Shown: positions 1 through 9,370, counted from the stretch's first letter. The stretch: DNA of 27,107 nt from JBMZCV01 sp049613665 (GCA_049613665.1 JBMZCV010000056.1:1-27107), one strand, 5' to 3'. A program made the numbers and translations. Notes: generated from the sequence alone by a model not told the origin.

Positions 1-20
1 CAAAAAGCTCAACTTACTAA

Positions 21-80
21 CCTGACGGCTATGGTGATAACACCAACAAGGGCATCGAGGTTTTAATATTAAAAAAGTGA
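21..80 (+). pseudogene. Possible 3' remnant of an upstream gene
   Basis: The frame starting at position 21 reads PDGYGDNTNKGIEVLILKK and then stops. It looks protein-like and is richer in GC than the flanking intergenic DNA. An in-frame TAA lies directly upstream at 18-20. The frame open from position 1 reads QKAQLTN up to the same point, so a -1 frameshift near 18-21 would join the two. This could be the end of a decayed gene, a sequencing error in the last codons of an intact gene, or chance. The product cannot be named. Confidence 0.2.
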
Positions 81-173
81 ATACAAAAAACTTATAAACA
101 ACTACTTAAACAATAAAATCCTTTTTTATTTGTAAAAATAATAAAAAAACTCAAACATAGAAACTTATATATA

Positions 174-205
174 CTTGTCGGCTTGTGATGTAGCCCTTAT
201 TTTTG
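174..205 (+). promoter_or_regulatory. Bacteroidota-type promoter for the subtilase gene
   Basis: A TTG at 175-177 is followed after 20 bp by TATTTTTG at 198-205. This fits the -33 TTG / -7 TAnnTTTG consensus used by the Bacteroidota primary sigma factor. Transcription would start near 211 and leave a leader of about 140 nt before the ATG at 349. No other credible promoter was seen before the gene. Confidence 0.6.
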
Positions 206-348
206 TGGCATATCATTGAAAGAGATAAAAACAAAATATTTGTCAAGGTAATGCAAATATACGATGACAAAAAGTCAGCAGTTTTTAAAGCTTATCAATG
301 ACTTTTACAACATTATTTTTTTACTCACAAAACTAAAAAAGGAAAAGA

Positions 349-3300
349 ATGAGAAACTTTATTACTTTTTTATTGGTGCTACTGCTCTGTTTTTCGGCAG
401 ATACTTCGGCACAGCCATCTACATTTGCCAGCAAACAATTGATTGTTAAATTTGGCAAAGCAACAACTGATTTAGAAAAACGAAGTATTCAGAATGAATT
501 GGCGGCCAGCGATTTGCTACATTTTAGAGGAATAGACGCTTATTTGTGGAAAGTGCCAGAGGCTTCGCAAAATGTGCAAGGTAAAAACTTGAAAGGCGTG
601 CAGGAAATGGTAGATTATTTGAACCGTTTGCCGCAAGTGGAATATGCCGAACCGAATTATAAATATGAGCTTTTGACAACGCCAAACGACCCACATCTTC
701 CACAGCTTTGGGGAATGGAAAATATAGAAACCGAAAATGCTTGGACTATCGCAGTAGGCAGCAGCGATGTTGTGGTAGGTGTGATAGATACAGGCATAGA
801 TTGGACGCACCCAGATTTGGTTGATAATATTTGGAACAACTTGGGCGAAGATGCCGATGGCGATGGCCATGTGTTGGAGTACATCAATGGTCAATGGGTT
901 TTTGACCCAGATGATGAAAATGGCATTGATGATGATGGCAATGGTTATGTAGATGATTTTATTGGCTGGGATTTTTTCAGCAACGACAATAAGCCACAAG
1001 ATGGCCATAGTCATGGTACACATTGTAGCGGTACGATAGCCGCAAAAGGCAATAATGGCATTGGTGTTGTTGGTGTAAGTTGGCATACGCAAGTGGCGGC
1101 ACTCAAAATCTTTAATGATGGCGGTTCTACTAATAGTGCTGCGATTTTGAATGCTATCCAATATAGTATTACCAATGATATGCCTATCACGAGTAATTCT
1201 TGGGGCGGTGGTAGCTATTCGCAAGCCTTAGCGGATATGATAACACTAGCCGAGCAAAATAATCAATTGTTTGTTGCAGCAGCAGGCAATTATAGCCGAG
1301 ACAATGATACTACCCCTTTTTATCCAGCTTCCTATACGCACGATAATATTATATCGGTCGGTGCTTCTAATTCATTTGACCAAATGTCTTATTTTTCGCA
1401 CTATGGTTTGACAAGTGTTGATTGTTTTGCTCCAGGGAGCGGTATTTATAGTACAGTTCCTTCTGGCTACGGTTTTAAAAGTGGCACTTCTATGGCTTGT
1501 CCTCATGTGTCTGGTTTGGCAGCACTTATTTTGAGTGAGTGTTCAGAACTCTCTTATGCGGATGTGAAAGCTCAAATTTTAGGTAATGTAGATGTTTTGC
1601 CTGTTTTTGATGGAAAATGTGTGAGCAATGGCCGTATTAATGCGTTTCAGGCTTTAAGCAATTCTACTTGTTGCGATGTAGTGGCTGATTTTAGTGTGCC
1701 TGCTACGGTTTGCGAAAATGCTAGTTTTAGTTTTACGAATAATAGTATAAATGCAAATTTTTATGTTTGGGATTTTGGCGATGGCAATACAAGTGCTTCG
1801 GCTAATCCTACGCATACTTATAGCAATATGGGTACTTATACAGTAAGTTTGACAGCGATTAGTGGAGAGTGTGTGGATATTTATACGCAAACGATAATGG
1901 TGCAAGCAGCAACAGATGCGAGTTTTTTGTATGACATCAACGATTTAATAGCATCTTTTTATGCTAATAGCGACAATGAAAATAGTTATAATTGGACTGT
2001 TGATGGTGTGAGTTTTAGCAATGATGTGAATGCAAATTATACTTTCGCTGATTATGGTGTTTATGAAATTTGTTTGGAGGCAAATGGTGTTTGTGGGAGT
2101 GATGTTAAGTGTGAGACTTTAACCTTTTTATGCGAACTAACACCCAATATTAAATTTCAAAAATCTTTTGGAGGAAGTGGAAGTGATGTAATGTATAGCA
2201 TTAGTCCAACAAATGATGGTGGTATCATAATGGCAGGAAAAAGTTCGTCAAATGATGGCGATGTAACAGAAAACAATGGTAGCAGCGATTTTTGGATTAT
2301 TAAATTGGATAGCTTAAATAACATAGAGTGGGAAAAAAGTTATGGGGGTTCTGGTAATGATGTAGCAAATTCTATTATGCAAACTTCTGATAATGGCTAT
2401 ATTGTAGCTGGATATTCAAACTCTTCAGATGGCGATAAAACAGTTGCTTATGGTGGAAATGATTTTTGGGTATTAAAATTAAATAGTTTTGGAGAATTAG
2501 ATTGGGAAAAATCATTAGGTGGAAATGATAATGATGTTGGTCAGTCAATACAACAAACAAATGAAGGAGGATATATAGTAGTAGGAGAAACAAAATCTAA
2601 TACTGATGATGTACTAGAACAGAATGGTCATACTGATTTCTGGATTGTTAAACTAAATAATTTAGGAAACATTGAGTGGAGTAAATCATTAGGAGGGACA
2701 TTACAAGATATTTGTAAAGATGTTAAACAAACAGTAGATGGCGGTTATATCACGGTAGGATGGGCTGCTTCTGCTGATGGAGATGTTTCTAATAATAACG
2801 GTATTGGTAATGGAGATTATTGGGTTGTTAAATTAGATAATAATGGAAATATTTTATGGGAAAAAACATTTGGAGGCCCAAATTGGGATAGAGCTTATTC
2901 TGTAAAACTCGCTAATGATGGTGGCTATTTTGTTTCTGGTTGGACTACTGGCGGTGTTGCTGGCTTTCATGGAGGGCCTTCTGACCATTGGGTTATTAAA
3001 ATAGATAGTTTGGGTAATTTACAATGGGAAATAGCTTTGGGTGGTAGTGGCGACGACATTCATTATGCAATAGATAAAACTGCTGATAATGGTTGTATTG
3101 TGGTAGGTGGAACACAGTCAAACGATGGAGACGTAACAGTAAGTTATGGCAATTGGGATTGGTTTGTAGTAAAATTAGATAATTCTGGGGAAATAGAATG
3201 GCAACGAACTTTAGGAGGAACAGGAAGAGAAATTGCTCGTGCTGTTTTTCAAAAAAATGACGGAAGTTACCTAGTAACAGGTTATACTCAATCTAATGAT

Positions 3301-5046
3301 ACTGATGTTACCGAAAGTTTTGGTAGCGATGATGTTTGGCTTGTTCATTTAGGTGCTATGAATGCTAATTTTATTGCCTCAAGTTTTGAAACTTGTATGA
3401 TGCAAACTACAACATTTACCAACGTTTCAACAGGAGCAATTAGCTACGAATGGCAAATAAACAATCAAACCATATCCACAAACACAGACCTAACACACAC
3501 TTTCACACAAGCAGGCGATTATCTCATTACCTTAATCGCTACAAATACAGATGGCTGCCGAGACACTTATAGCGAAATGATAACAGTATCAGAATCATGT
3601 GTTTGGCCAGGCGACTGCAACAACGACGGAACAGCCAATTTCTACGACTTTCTAGCAGTAGGCCTAGCCTTTGAAAACACGGGCATTGCACGCACCGACA
3701 ACGCCATAGATTGGGCTGCCAAATACGCCACAGATTGGCAAACAAGTTTCAGCGATGCACTTTATGACGGCACAAACCACAAATTTGCAGATAGCAATGG
3801 CGACGGTACAATTAACTTTTCTGACACTTTAGCTATTCTAAACAATCTATATCTCACACACCCAACAGCAACCGACAACACAGAAATTTACAACTACCCA
3901 GAAGCCATCATCACGCCAGAAGTCAATAATTTTGCCTTATATGAAAATGCACCTATCGCCATTGATTTAAAAGTGCGTAGTAGTTTCAACAATGCAGGTT
4001 TGAGTATGTATGGTTTAGTATTTGAGATAAGCTATGTTGGTTCAAATCCATATTTAGATTTTTCTAATTCTTGCTTGGGTATTTTGGGCGTTGATTTTAT
4101 GGCTACTTATAGAGTGAACACCACAACACAAAAGATAACGGTAGCTATAACACGAATCAATCAGCAAGACACTTTGTGTAACAATTCAATTGCAAGCTTG
4201 ATAGTAGTTGTTGATGAAGTACCGATAGGCGACCCTATCGATTTCAGCATCACGACAGACAATGCTTTGATTGTCAATAGAGAAGGAAATATCATTCCGA
4301 CAGGTGGCGAAAGTGTTGCTTTCAATGTATTTTCAGTTTTTGATGTCGCACCTACATTGGTACAGAGCAAAGCCTTTTTGCAAGAAAATTTCGAGCAGCC
4401 TTCCGACTTTGGCTTATTGTCATTGCCACGCATGAAAACCGATTTGCGAACCAAAAATTTACTGCCGTTATCGCAGCCTTTCAACGTTTTGCCGTGGAGC
4501 TACAATGGTGTAGAAGAAGTAATGAGCGTGGAGGAAATACCTGTCGATGTCGTAGATTGGGTAATGCTAGAAGTGCGTGATGTTTTGGGCGAAAATATCA
4601 TAGAACAGAAAGCAGCTTTCTTGCTCGCAGATGGCAATATCGTAGATGTAAACGGACAATACGCTGGCGTAGCCTTCTACAATTTGCAGGAAAACGAAAG
4701 CTATTTTCTCATCATTCGCTCACGCAATCACTTAGACGTAATGAGCAGCAATTTGATAACAGCACAAAACGGCAGATTGATATACGACTTCACGACTTCC
4801 GCAAGCCAAGCGATGCTCAATCAAATGGTAGAAGTAGGCGACAATATTTTCGCCTTACACGCTGCCGATTTTGATGGAAATGGAATTATCAATATCAGTG
4901 ATTTTAATATATACAATCAGCAAAGTTCACAAATCAATAGCTATATTGCCGCCGATGCTGATTTAGATGGCCATGTCACTATTGCCGATTTCAATTTTTA
5001 TTTGCTCAATCGCAATTTGGTGGGATTTCAGCAGATTAGATACTAA
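349..5046 (+). CDS. Secreted S8 subtilisin-family serine peptidase with PKD, tandem and dockerin-like repeats
   Basis: This is an extracellular serine endopeptidase of 1565 residues. A signal peptide covers residues 1-21, and residues 29-105 resemble a fervidolysin/I9-type propeptide. The S8 catalytic domain carries D147 (in VIDTGI), H222 (in HGTH), oxyanion N314 (in AAGN) and nucleophile S381 (in GTSMACPH), so it should be active. PKD-like domains follow at about 445-520 and 521-596. Seven repeats of about 58 residues start at 601, 659, 717, 775, 835, 891 and 949; each opens with an xxWxKxxGG motif and contains a GGYIVxG-like strand. A third PKD-like domain lies at about 1004-1084. Calcium-loop (dockerin-like) motifs occur at 1085-1172 (DCNNDGTANF, DSNGDGTINF) and at the C terminus (DFDGNGIINI, DADLDGHVTI). 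Residues about 1345-1490 match a domain common in large Bacteroidota secreted proteins, with the signature RSRNHLDVMSS. No canonical T9SS sorting domain ends the protein, so the export route is uncertain. The start at 349 follows an A/G-rich stretch and gives a clean signal peptide. Confidence 0.93.
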   Translation: MRNFITFLLVLLLCFSADTSAQPSTFASKQLIVKFGKATTDLEKRSIQNELAASDLLHFRGIDAYLWKVPEASQNVQGKNLKGVQEMVDYLNRLPQVEYAEPNYKYELLTTPNDPHLPQLWGMENIETENAWTIAVGSSDVVVGVIDTGIDWTHPDLVDNIWNNLGEDADGDGHVLEYINGQWVFDPDDENGIDDDGNGYVDDFIGWDFFSNDNKPQDGHSHGTHCSGTIAAKGNNGIGVVGVSWHTQVAALKIFNDGGSTNSAAILNAIQYSITNDMPITSNSWGGGSYSQALADMITLAEQNNQLFVAAAGNYSRDNDTTPFYPASYTHDNIISVGASNSFDQMSYFSHYGLTSVDCFAPGSGIYSTVPSGYGFKSGTSMACPHVSGLAALILSECSELSYADVKAQILGNVDVLPVFDGKCVSNGRINAFQALSNSTCCDVVADFSVPATVCENASFSFTNNSINANFYVWDFGDGNTSASANPTHTYSNMGTYTVSLTAISGECVDIYTQTIMVQAATDASFLYDINDLIASFYANSDNENSYNWTVDGVSFSNDVNANYTFADYGVYEICLEANGVCGSDVKCETLTFLCELTPNIKFQKSFGGSGSDVMYSISPTNDGGIIMAGKSSSNDGDVTENNGSSDFWIIKLDSLNNIEWEKSYGGSGNDVANSIMQTSDNGYIVAGYSNSSDGDKTVAYGGNDFWVLKLNSFGELDWEKSLGGNDNDVGQSIQQTNEGGYIVVGETKSNTDDVLEQNGHTDFWIVKLNNLGNIEWSKSLGGTLQDICKDVKQTVDGGYITVGWAASADGDVSNNNGIGNGDYWVVKLDNNGNILWEKTFGGPNWDRAYSVKLANDGGYFVSGWTTGGVAGFHGGPSDHWVIKIDSLGNLQWEIALGGSGDDIHYAIDKTADNGCIVVGGTQSNDGDVTVSYGNWDWFVVKLDNSGEIEWQRTLGGTGREIARAVFQKNDGSYLVTGYTQSNDTDVTESFGSDDVWLVHLGAMNANFIASSFETCMMQTTTFTNVSTGAISYEWQINNQTISTNTDLTHTFTQAGDYLITLIATNTDGCRDTYSEMITVSESCVWPGDCNNDGTANFYDFLAVGLAFENTGIARTDNAIDWAAKYATDWQTSFSDALYDGTNHKFADSNGDGTINFSDTLAILNNLYLTHPTATDNTEIYNYPEAIITPEVNNFALYENAPIAIDLKVRSSFNNAGLSMYGLVFEISYVGSNPYLDFSNSCLGILGVDFMATYRVNTTTQKITVAITRINQQDTLCNNSIASLIVVVDEVPIGDPIDFSITTDNALIVNREGNIIPTGGESVAFNVFSVFDVAPTLVQSKAFLQENFEQPSDFGLLSLPRMKTDLRTKNLLPLSQPFNVLPWSYNGVEEVMSVEEIPVDVVDWVMLEVRDVLGENIIEQKAAFLLADGNIVDVNGQYAGVAFYNLQENESYFLIIRSRNHLDVMSSNLITAQNGRLIYDFTTSASQAMLNQMVEVGDNIFALHAADFDGNGIINISDFNIYNQQSSQINSYIAADADLDGHVTIADFNFYLLNRNLVGFQQIRY
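2149..3357 (+). repeat. Seven tandem ~58-codon repeats inside the subtilase
   Basis: Units begin near 2149, 2323, 2497, 2671, 2851, 3019 and 3193, with spacings of 56 to 60 codons. Each encodes a WxKxxGG...D...NGGYIxxG...DFWxxKL pattern typical of beta-propeller-like repeats in secreted Bacteroidota proteins. The units have diverged in DNA sequence but are obvious at protein level. Seven units could close one seven-bladed propeller; that is inference from the count. Confidence 0.85.
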
Positions 5047-5081
5047 AATTTGTAAAAAGTTTCTCCCCTTTTTTAGTTAAA

Positions 5082-5132
5082 AAAGCAAGGACAGTACATT
5101 TTAACTGATGTATTTGTTCTTGCTTTGTTTTT
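5082..5132 (+). terminator. Intrinsic terminator after the subtilase gene
   Basis: AAAGCAAGGACA (5082-5093) pairs with TGTTCTTGCTTT (5115-5126) with one G-T wobble, and TACAT/ATGTA (5095-5099/5108-5112) extends the stem. GTTTTT follows. The first ATG of the downstream open frame (5108) lies inside this hairpin, which argues against using it as the start of the next gene. Confidence 0.8.
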
Positions 5133-5212
5133 ATAACAGCACTAAACAAATACTTTTCTTCAAAATTTTTCCTTTCAACAAAAAAAATAGGCATGATTAC
5201 CTAAATTATTAC

Positions 5213-5220
5213 TATTTTTG
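5213..5220 (+). promoter_or_regulatory. Candidate -7 box before the methyltransferase
   Basis: TATTTTTG matches TAnnTTTG exactly, but no TTG lies at the expected -33 distance. It sits only 4 bp before the proposed GTG start at 5225, so the message would be nearly leaderless or use a start further in. The -7 match is exact; the promoter call is tentative. Confidence 0.35.
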
Positions 5221-5224
5221 TAAA

Positions 5225-6010
5225 GTGAATACAATACAAAAAAGTTTAGCTTACACACGATATTTGCGGAAAGCACGCACAAAATACTACATTCATTCGC
5301 CTTTTGTTTATCAATTGTGCGAAAATGTCATATTTGACAAAAGACACTATTACGCTTTTGATGAAATAGAAATGCGAAGAAAAGCCTTATTAAAATCAAA
5401 ACAAACGATAAAAATTACAGATTTTGGTGCTGGCTCTACCATTTTTAAAGATAACAAAAGAAAAATAGGCGATTTGGCACGTTATACGGCTTCTTCTGCC
5501 AAAAAAGGACGCTTGTTATTTCGTTTAGTCAATTATTTTCAGTCAAAAAATATATTGGAACTCGGCACTTCGCTGGGCATTAGTACGATGTATATGGCTA
5601 AGGCAAAAAAGTTGGCAAATTTGCACACAATAGAAGGCTGCAAACAAACAGCAGCTTACGCAAAACAGTCTTTTGAAGTGATGAAACTTCCAAACATACG
5701 GCTACATACAGCTCGCTTTGAGGAGGCATTACCACAACTTTTGCCAAAAATAAAACACTTAGACCTTGTTTTTTTCGATGGCAATCACCGTTCCGAAGCA
5801 ACACGACAATATTTTGAGCAATGTTTGCCTTATTTTCACAATGATACTGTTGTTGTGTTAGACGATATTCATTGGTCTGCCGATATGGAACGGTTTTGGC
5901 AAGACATACAACAGCATGAAAAAGTGCAAATTAGCATAGATTTGTTTCATGTTGGTTTGTTGTTTTTTCGCAAAGAGCAGGTGAAAGAACATTTTACGCT
6001 TTTTTTCTAA
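5225..6010 (+). CDS. Class I SAM-dependent (O-)methyltransferase
   Basis: This is a cytoplasmic Rossmann-fold methyltransferase whose acceptor cannot be read from sequence. Counting from the GTG at 5225, the protein has 261 residues. The N-terminal KTKYYIHSPFVYQLCENV-like segment is typical of a small Bacteroidota methyltransferase family. Motif I, the SAM-binding loop, is ILELGTSLGIS at about 110-120. FFDGNH at about 183-188 carries the acidic residue after strand 4, and VVLDDIHWS follows, as in catechol-type O-methyltransferases. The open frame extends upstream to an ATG at 5108, but that codon lies inside the preceding terminator and the extra residues look non-coding. The GTG at 5225 is therefore the likelier start. 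The GH3-like gene begins 54 bp downstream in the same direction, which suggests an operon. Confidence 0.82.
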   Translation: MNTIQKSLAYTRYLRKARTKYYIHSPFVYQLCENVIFDKRHYYAFDEIEMRRKALLKSKQTIKITDFGAGSTIFKDNKRKIGDLARYTASSAKKGRLLFRLVNYFQSKNILELGTSLGISTMYMAKAKKLANLHTIEGCKQTAAYAKQSFEVMKLPNIRLHTARFEEALPQLLPKIKHLDLVFFDGNHRSEATRQYFEQCLPYFHNDTVVVLDDIHWSADMERFWQDIQQHEKVQISIDLFHVGLLFFRKEQVKEHFTLFF

Positions 6011-6064
6011 GATGCTGTTTCATTTTTTTATAAAAAACAATAAAACGCAAAAACTTTCTCTTTA

Positions 6065-7561
6065 ATGGGACTAAAATCATTTGTCATCAAGCCAGTAAGC
6101 GGCTACATACACAAACAAATCAGCAAAGACGCTAAAAATGCCGTAGCTATACAAGAACGTTGGCTGAAAAAACTTGTAACAAAAGCAAAAAATACCGCTT
6201 TTGGCAAAGAACACGGTTTTGCATACATTCGGAGTTACCACGATTTTCGGCGGCGAGTGCCATTGCGAGGCTATGAACAGTTGCGGCCATACATCAATCG
6301 TATTGTGAAAGGCGAAAATAATGTGCTTTGGCCAAAACGACCGCTTTATTTTGCAAAAACTTCTGGCACAACTTCTGGCGTAAAATATATTCCGATAACG
6401 AGAGATTCGGTGTCCAATCATTTTGGAACAGCACGAAACGCTTTGCTTATGTATGCTCACGAAACAGGAAACATGCAGTTTTTTGATGGAAAGCTCATTT
6501 TTTTATCTGGAAGCCCTGTTCTAACAAAAGTTGGCAATATTTCGACAGGGCGTTTGTCGGGCATTGTCAATCATCATGTGCCTGCGTGGTTACGCACCAA
6601 TCAGTTGCCGAGCTACCAAACAAATTGCATTGATGATTGGGAAACGAAGTTAGAACATATTGTTTCGGAAACGCTGCATCAAGATATGCGTTTGATTAGC
6701 GGTATTCCACCGTGGATGCAAATGTATTTTGATAGGCTAGAGGAGAAGTCGCAGAAAAAAATTAAAGATTTATTTCCAAATTTTTCGGTGCTTGTTCATG
6801 GTGGTGTTAATTACGAGCCTTATCGTCAAAAACTTGAACAAAGTATAGGCAAGAAAATAGATACAGTAGAAACCTATCCAGCTTCGGAAGGATTTATTGC
6901 TTTTCAGAATACACAATATGACGAAGGCTTATTGTTAAATACCAATTCGGGCATTTATTTTGAGTTTGTGCCAGCCAACGAAATTTTTGATGCGAATCCT
7001 ACTCGTCTGAATTTGGCTGATGTGCAAGTAGGCGTAAATTATGCGATTATCATGAGCACAAATGCAGGATTGTGGGCTTATAATATTGGTGATACCGTTA
7101 AATTTGTGTCGCTCAATCCTTACAAAATTATCGTAACAGGGAGAATCAAACATTTTATTTCGGCTTTTGGCGAACATGTTATTAGCGAGGAGGTAGAAAC
7201 AAGTTTGCAAACAATAGCAAAAAAACATGAAGCTACTATAAGAGAATTTACCGTAGCACCGATGATGCACAACACAGAAGGGCAGCCTTATCACGAATGG
7301 TTTATAGAATTTGACGAAAAACCGAAGGATTTGCAAACATTTACTTTAGAGTTGGATATGTTGATGCAGCAAAAAAATATTTATTATGCCGATTTGGTGC
7401 AAGGAAATATTTTGCAAGCTCTAAAAATTACACTTGTCAAAAAAGGAGCATTCCAAAATTATATGAAATCTATTGGCAAGCTCGGCGGCCAAAATAAAGT
7501 GCCGCATTTGTCGAATGATAGGAGAATGGCTACTGTTCTAGAAAAATTTAAATTTAAATAA
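6065..7561 (+). CDS. GH3-family acyl-adenylating / amidosynthetase protein
   Basis: The protein of 498 residues belongs to the GH3 (auxin-responsive GH3/JAR1-like) branch of the ANL adenylate-forming superfamily. These enzymes activate a carboxylic acid with ATP and, in plants, transfer it to an amino acid; the bacterial substrates are largely unknown. The signature adenylation loop TSGTTSGVKYIP lies at about 99-110. ETYPASEGF, with the conserved acidic residue near the acyl-adenylate site, and the later GDTVKF and VTGR motifs fit the large-to-small domain hinge. Length is normal for bacterial GH3 proteins, and no signal peptide or membrane segment is seen. It is probably co-transcribed with the methyltransferase just upstream, so the two may modify the same small acid. 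Confidence 0.88.
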   Translation: MGLKSFVIKPVSGYIHKQISKDAKNAVAIQERWLKKLVTKAKNTAFGKEHGFAYIRSYHDFRRRVPLRGYEQLRPYINRIVKGENNVLWPKRPLYFAKTSGTTSGVKYIPITRDSVSNHFGTARNALLMYAHETGNMQFFDGKLIFLSGSPVLTKVGNISTGRLSGIVNHHVPAWLRTNQLPSYQTNCIDDWETKLEHIVSETLHQDMRLISGIPPWMQMYFDRLEEKSQKKIKDLFPNFSVLVHGGVNYEPYRQKLEQSIGKKIDTVETYPASEGFIAFQNTQYDEGLLLNTNSGIYFEFVPANEIFDANPTRLNLADVQVGVNYAIIMSTNAGLWAYNIGDTVKFVSLNPYKIIVTGRIKHFISAFGEHVISEEVETSLQTIAKKHEATIREFTVAPMMHNTEGQPYHEWFIEFDEKPKDLQTFTLELDMLMQQKNIYYADLVQGNILQALKITLVKKGAFQNYMKSIGKLGGQNKVPHLSNDRRMATVLEKFKFK

Positions 7562-7937
7562 TTTTTTTGCTAAAACTAGCACAAATATCTAATTGTTATT
7601 TTTAAAAAAGCTTGCTATATTCAAAAGTTTCAAGCTAGACTGTTACGAAAGGTTAATTTTTCAAAAAAACATTTTTTTTTCACTTTTTTTGAAACATTTT
7701 AAAGGTAGTGGCCGTATATACAAGTGCAAGCTACAACAATAATAACTTGCATATCATTAAAAATACAATAATTAGTTGTTTGGGTTTAGTAAGGGTTAGC
7801 CTTCTCGAAAGTGAGAAGGCTTTTTTTTTGCCCTTTAGTGAAACATTAGCATAAGTTGCTCATCTGCAAAAACTAATACCAAAAATTTCAAAATATAAAC
7901 ATTGAAATAAGGTGTATATTAAACAGCATTGCTTAAA
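7562..7937. other. 376-bp convergent intergenic region
   Basis: No open frame with coding character was found. The region contains T-runs around 7670-7690 and a strong terminator at 7798-7829, about 240 bp beyond the GH3 stop. Either GH3 has a long 3' untranslated region or a short transcript ends here; I found no exact TAnnTTTG box between 7562 and 7797. Confidence 0.5.
7798..7829 (+). terminator. Intrinsic terminator
   Basis: AGCCTTCTC (7798-7806) and GAGAAGGCT (7813-7821) form a perfect 9-bp stem around a 6-nt loop, followed by a run of nine Ts. It is oriented to end plus-strand transcription coming from the methyltransferase/GH3 operon. Confidence 0.85.
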
Positions 7938-9335
7938 TTAAATAAACTCCTTGATATTCTCCTGAATACGTCTTACCATTGCATTGGCCATCGCTGCCGT
8001 ACTACTTTCTGCATAAATACGAATAATCGGCTCCGTATTTGAACGCCGTAAATGCACCCAATCGCCATCAAATTCTATTCGCACACCATCAATCGTACTC
8101 ATCGGATAACGCTTATACTTTTCTTTCAACTGTTGCAAAATCGCATCAACATCAATTTCTGGTGTCAATTCAATTTTATTTTTCACAATCGTATAATCAG
8201 GATATTTGCTTCGCAACAAAGTACAAGAACGCCCAGAATGTGCCATAAGCGATAAAAACAAAGCAATGCCAACAAGTGCATCACGGCCATAGTGCAACTC
8301 TGGAACAATAATGCCGCCATTTCCTTCGCCACCAATCACTGCATCAACTTCTTTCATTTTTGCCACTACATTGACTTCACCAACTGCCGAGCTATAATAT
8401 TTGTGATTTTTACATCTTTTTTTCGTAATATCTCCCAAAGCACGAGTAGAAGACAAATTGGAAACCGTATTGCCTTGTTTATTTTGCAACACATAATCGG
8501 CAACAGCTACCAAAGTATATTCTTCGCCAAACATATCGCCATTTTCGCAAACTATCGCCAGTCTATCGACATCTGGATCAACGACAAATGCCAAATCTGC
8601 TTCCTCTCGTTTTACGGCATTAGAAACTGTCGCCAAATTTTGAGGCAAAGGTTCTGGATTGTGAGCAAAATGTCCATTCGCTTCGCCATTTATCACAACG
8701 ATTTTTTGAACGCCAAGAGCTTCGAGCATAGCTGGAACTGCAAAACTACCAACCGAATTGATGCCATCTACTACAATTTTGAAATCTCGCTTTTTGATGG
8801 CTTCCACATCTACCAAATCGAGTGCAAGAATAGCTTCAATATGCTTTTGCAAGTAGCTATCATCTTTGCGATAACTACCCAAATCTGTTACTTCCGAAAA
8901 CATAAAATCGTCATTCTCGGCGAGTTGTAAGATAATATTGCCATCTGCTGCCGAAATAAATTCGCCTTTGCCATTCAACAATTTTAAAGCGTTCCAATGT
9001 TTGGGATTGTGACTTGCCGACAAAATAATGCCGCCATTTGCTTTTTCAAACATGACGGCCATTTCTACCGTTGGCGTAGTTGCCATACCCAAATCTACAA
9101 CATCAATGCCGAGACTTTGCAAAGTGCCAACCACAAATTGATTGACCATTTCTCCTGATATGCGAGCGTCACGCCCAATGATAACTTTAGGTTTTTGGTC
9201 GTTTGGGTTTGCATAGCGATTTATCCATGTGCCATAAGCAGCACTATATTTAACGACATCTATGGGAGTGAGTGCTTCTCCTACTCGCCCACCAATTGTG
9301 CCCCTTATTCCTGAAATTGAGGTAATTATTGCCAA
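7938..9335 (-). CDS. glmM: Phosphoglucosamine mutase (alpha-D-phosphohexomutase family)
   Basis: This cytoplasmic enzyme most likely converts glucosamine-6-phosphate to glucosamine-1-phosphate for UDP-GlcNAc, peptidoglycan and lipid A synthesis. The 465-residue protein has all phosphohexomutase landmarks: the N-terminal SGIRG phosphate-binding turn, the catalytic phosphoserine loop SASHNP (S108), the metal-binding loop DPDVDR (D243, D245, D247), the sugar-binding GEGNGG motif, and the C-terminal phosphate site RRSNTEP at 430-436. The length and the SASHNP loop fit the GlmM-type enzymes annotated across Bacteroidota. Phosphomannomutase or phosphoglucomutase activity cannot be excluded from sequence. 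The gene is a single minus-strand unit that converges with the GH3 operon. Confidence 0.88.
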   Translation of the reverse strand: MAIITSISGIRGTIGGRVGEALTPIDVVKYSAAYGTWINRYANPNDQKPKVIIGRDARISGEMVNQFVVGTLQSLGIDVVDLGMATTPTVEMAVMFEKANGGIILSASHNPKHWNALKLLNGKGEFISAADGNIILQLAENDDFMFSEVTDLGSYRKDDSYLQKHIEAILALDLVDVEAIKKRDFKIVVDGINSVGSFAVPAMLEALGVQKIVVINGEANGHFAHNPEPLPQNLATVSNAVKREEADLAFVVDPDVDRLAIVCENGDMFGEEYTLVAVADYVLQNKQGNTVSNLSSTRALGDITKKRCKNHKYYSSAVGEVNVVAKMKEVDAVIGGEGNGGIIVPELHYGRDALVGIALFLSLMAHSGRSCTLLRSKYPDYTIVKNKIELTPEIDVDAILQQLKEKYKRYPMSTIDGVRIEFDGDWVHLRRSNTEPIIRIYAESSTAAMANAMVRRIQENIKEFI

Positions 9336-9370
9336 GATTTTTAAAATTTATGTTAAATGAATAAGCTGCT

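Noticed and set aside
264..449. Open frame of 61 codons overlapping the start of the subtilase
   Set aside because: It overlaps the signal-peptide region of a clearly real gene in another frame and has no recognisable features.
517..1224. Minus-strand open frame of 235 codons
   Set aside because: It lies entirely opposite the catalytic domain of the subtilase and its translation is low-complexity Ile/Thr/His; a shadow of codon bias.
2149..3357. Repeats considered as a CRISPR-like or satellite array
   Set aside because: The periodicity is in-frame and protein-level, with long diverged units and no short identical repeats.
5108..5224. Upstream ATG start for the methyltransferase
   Set aside because: The codon is inside the subtilase terminator, and the extra 39 residues have non-coding composition.
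8292..8930. Plus-strand open frame of 212 codons
   Set aside because: It is antisense to the conserved core of glmM and shows no domain or sensible composition.
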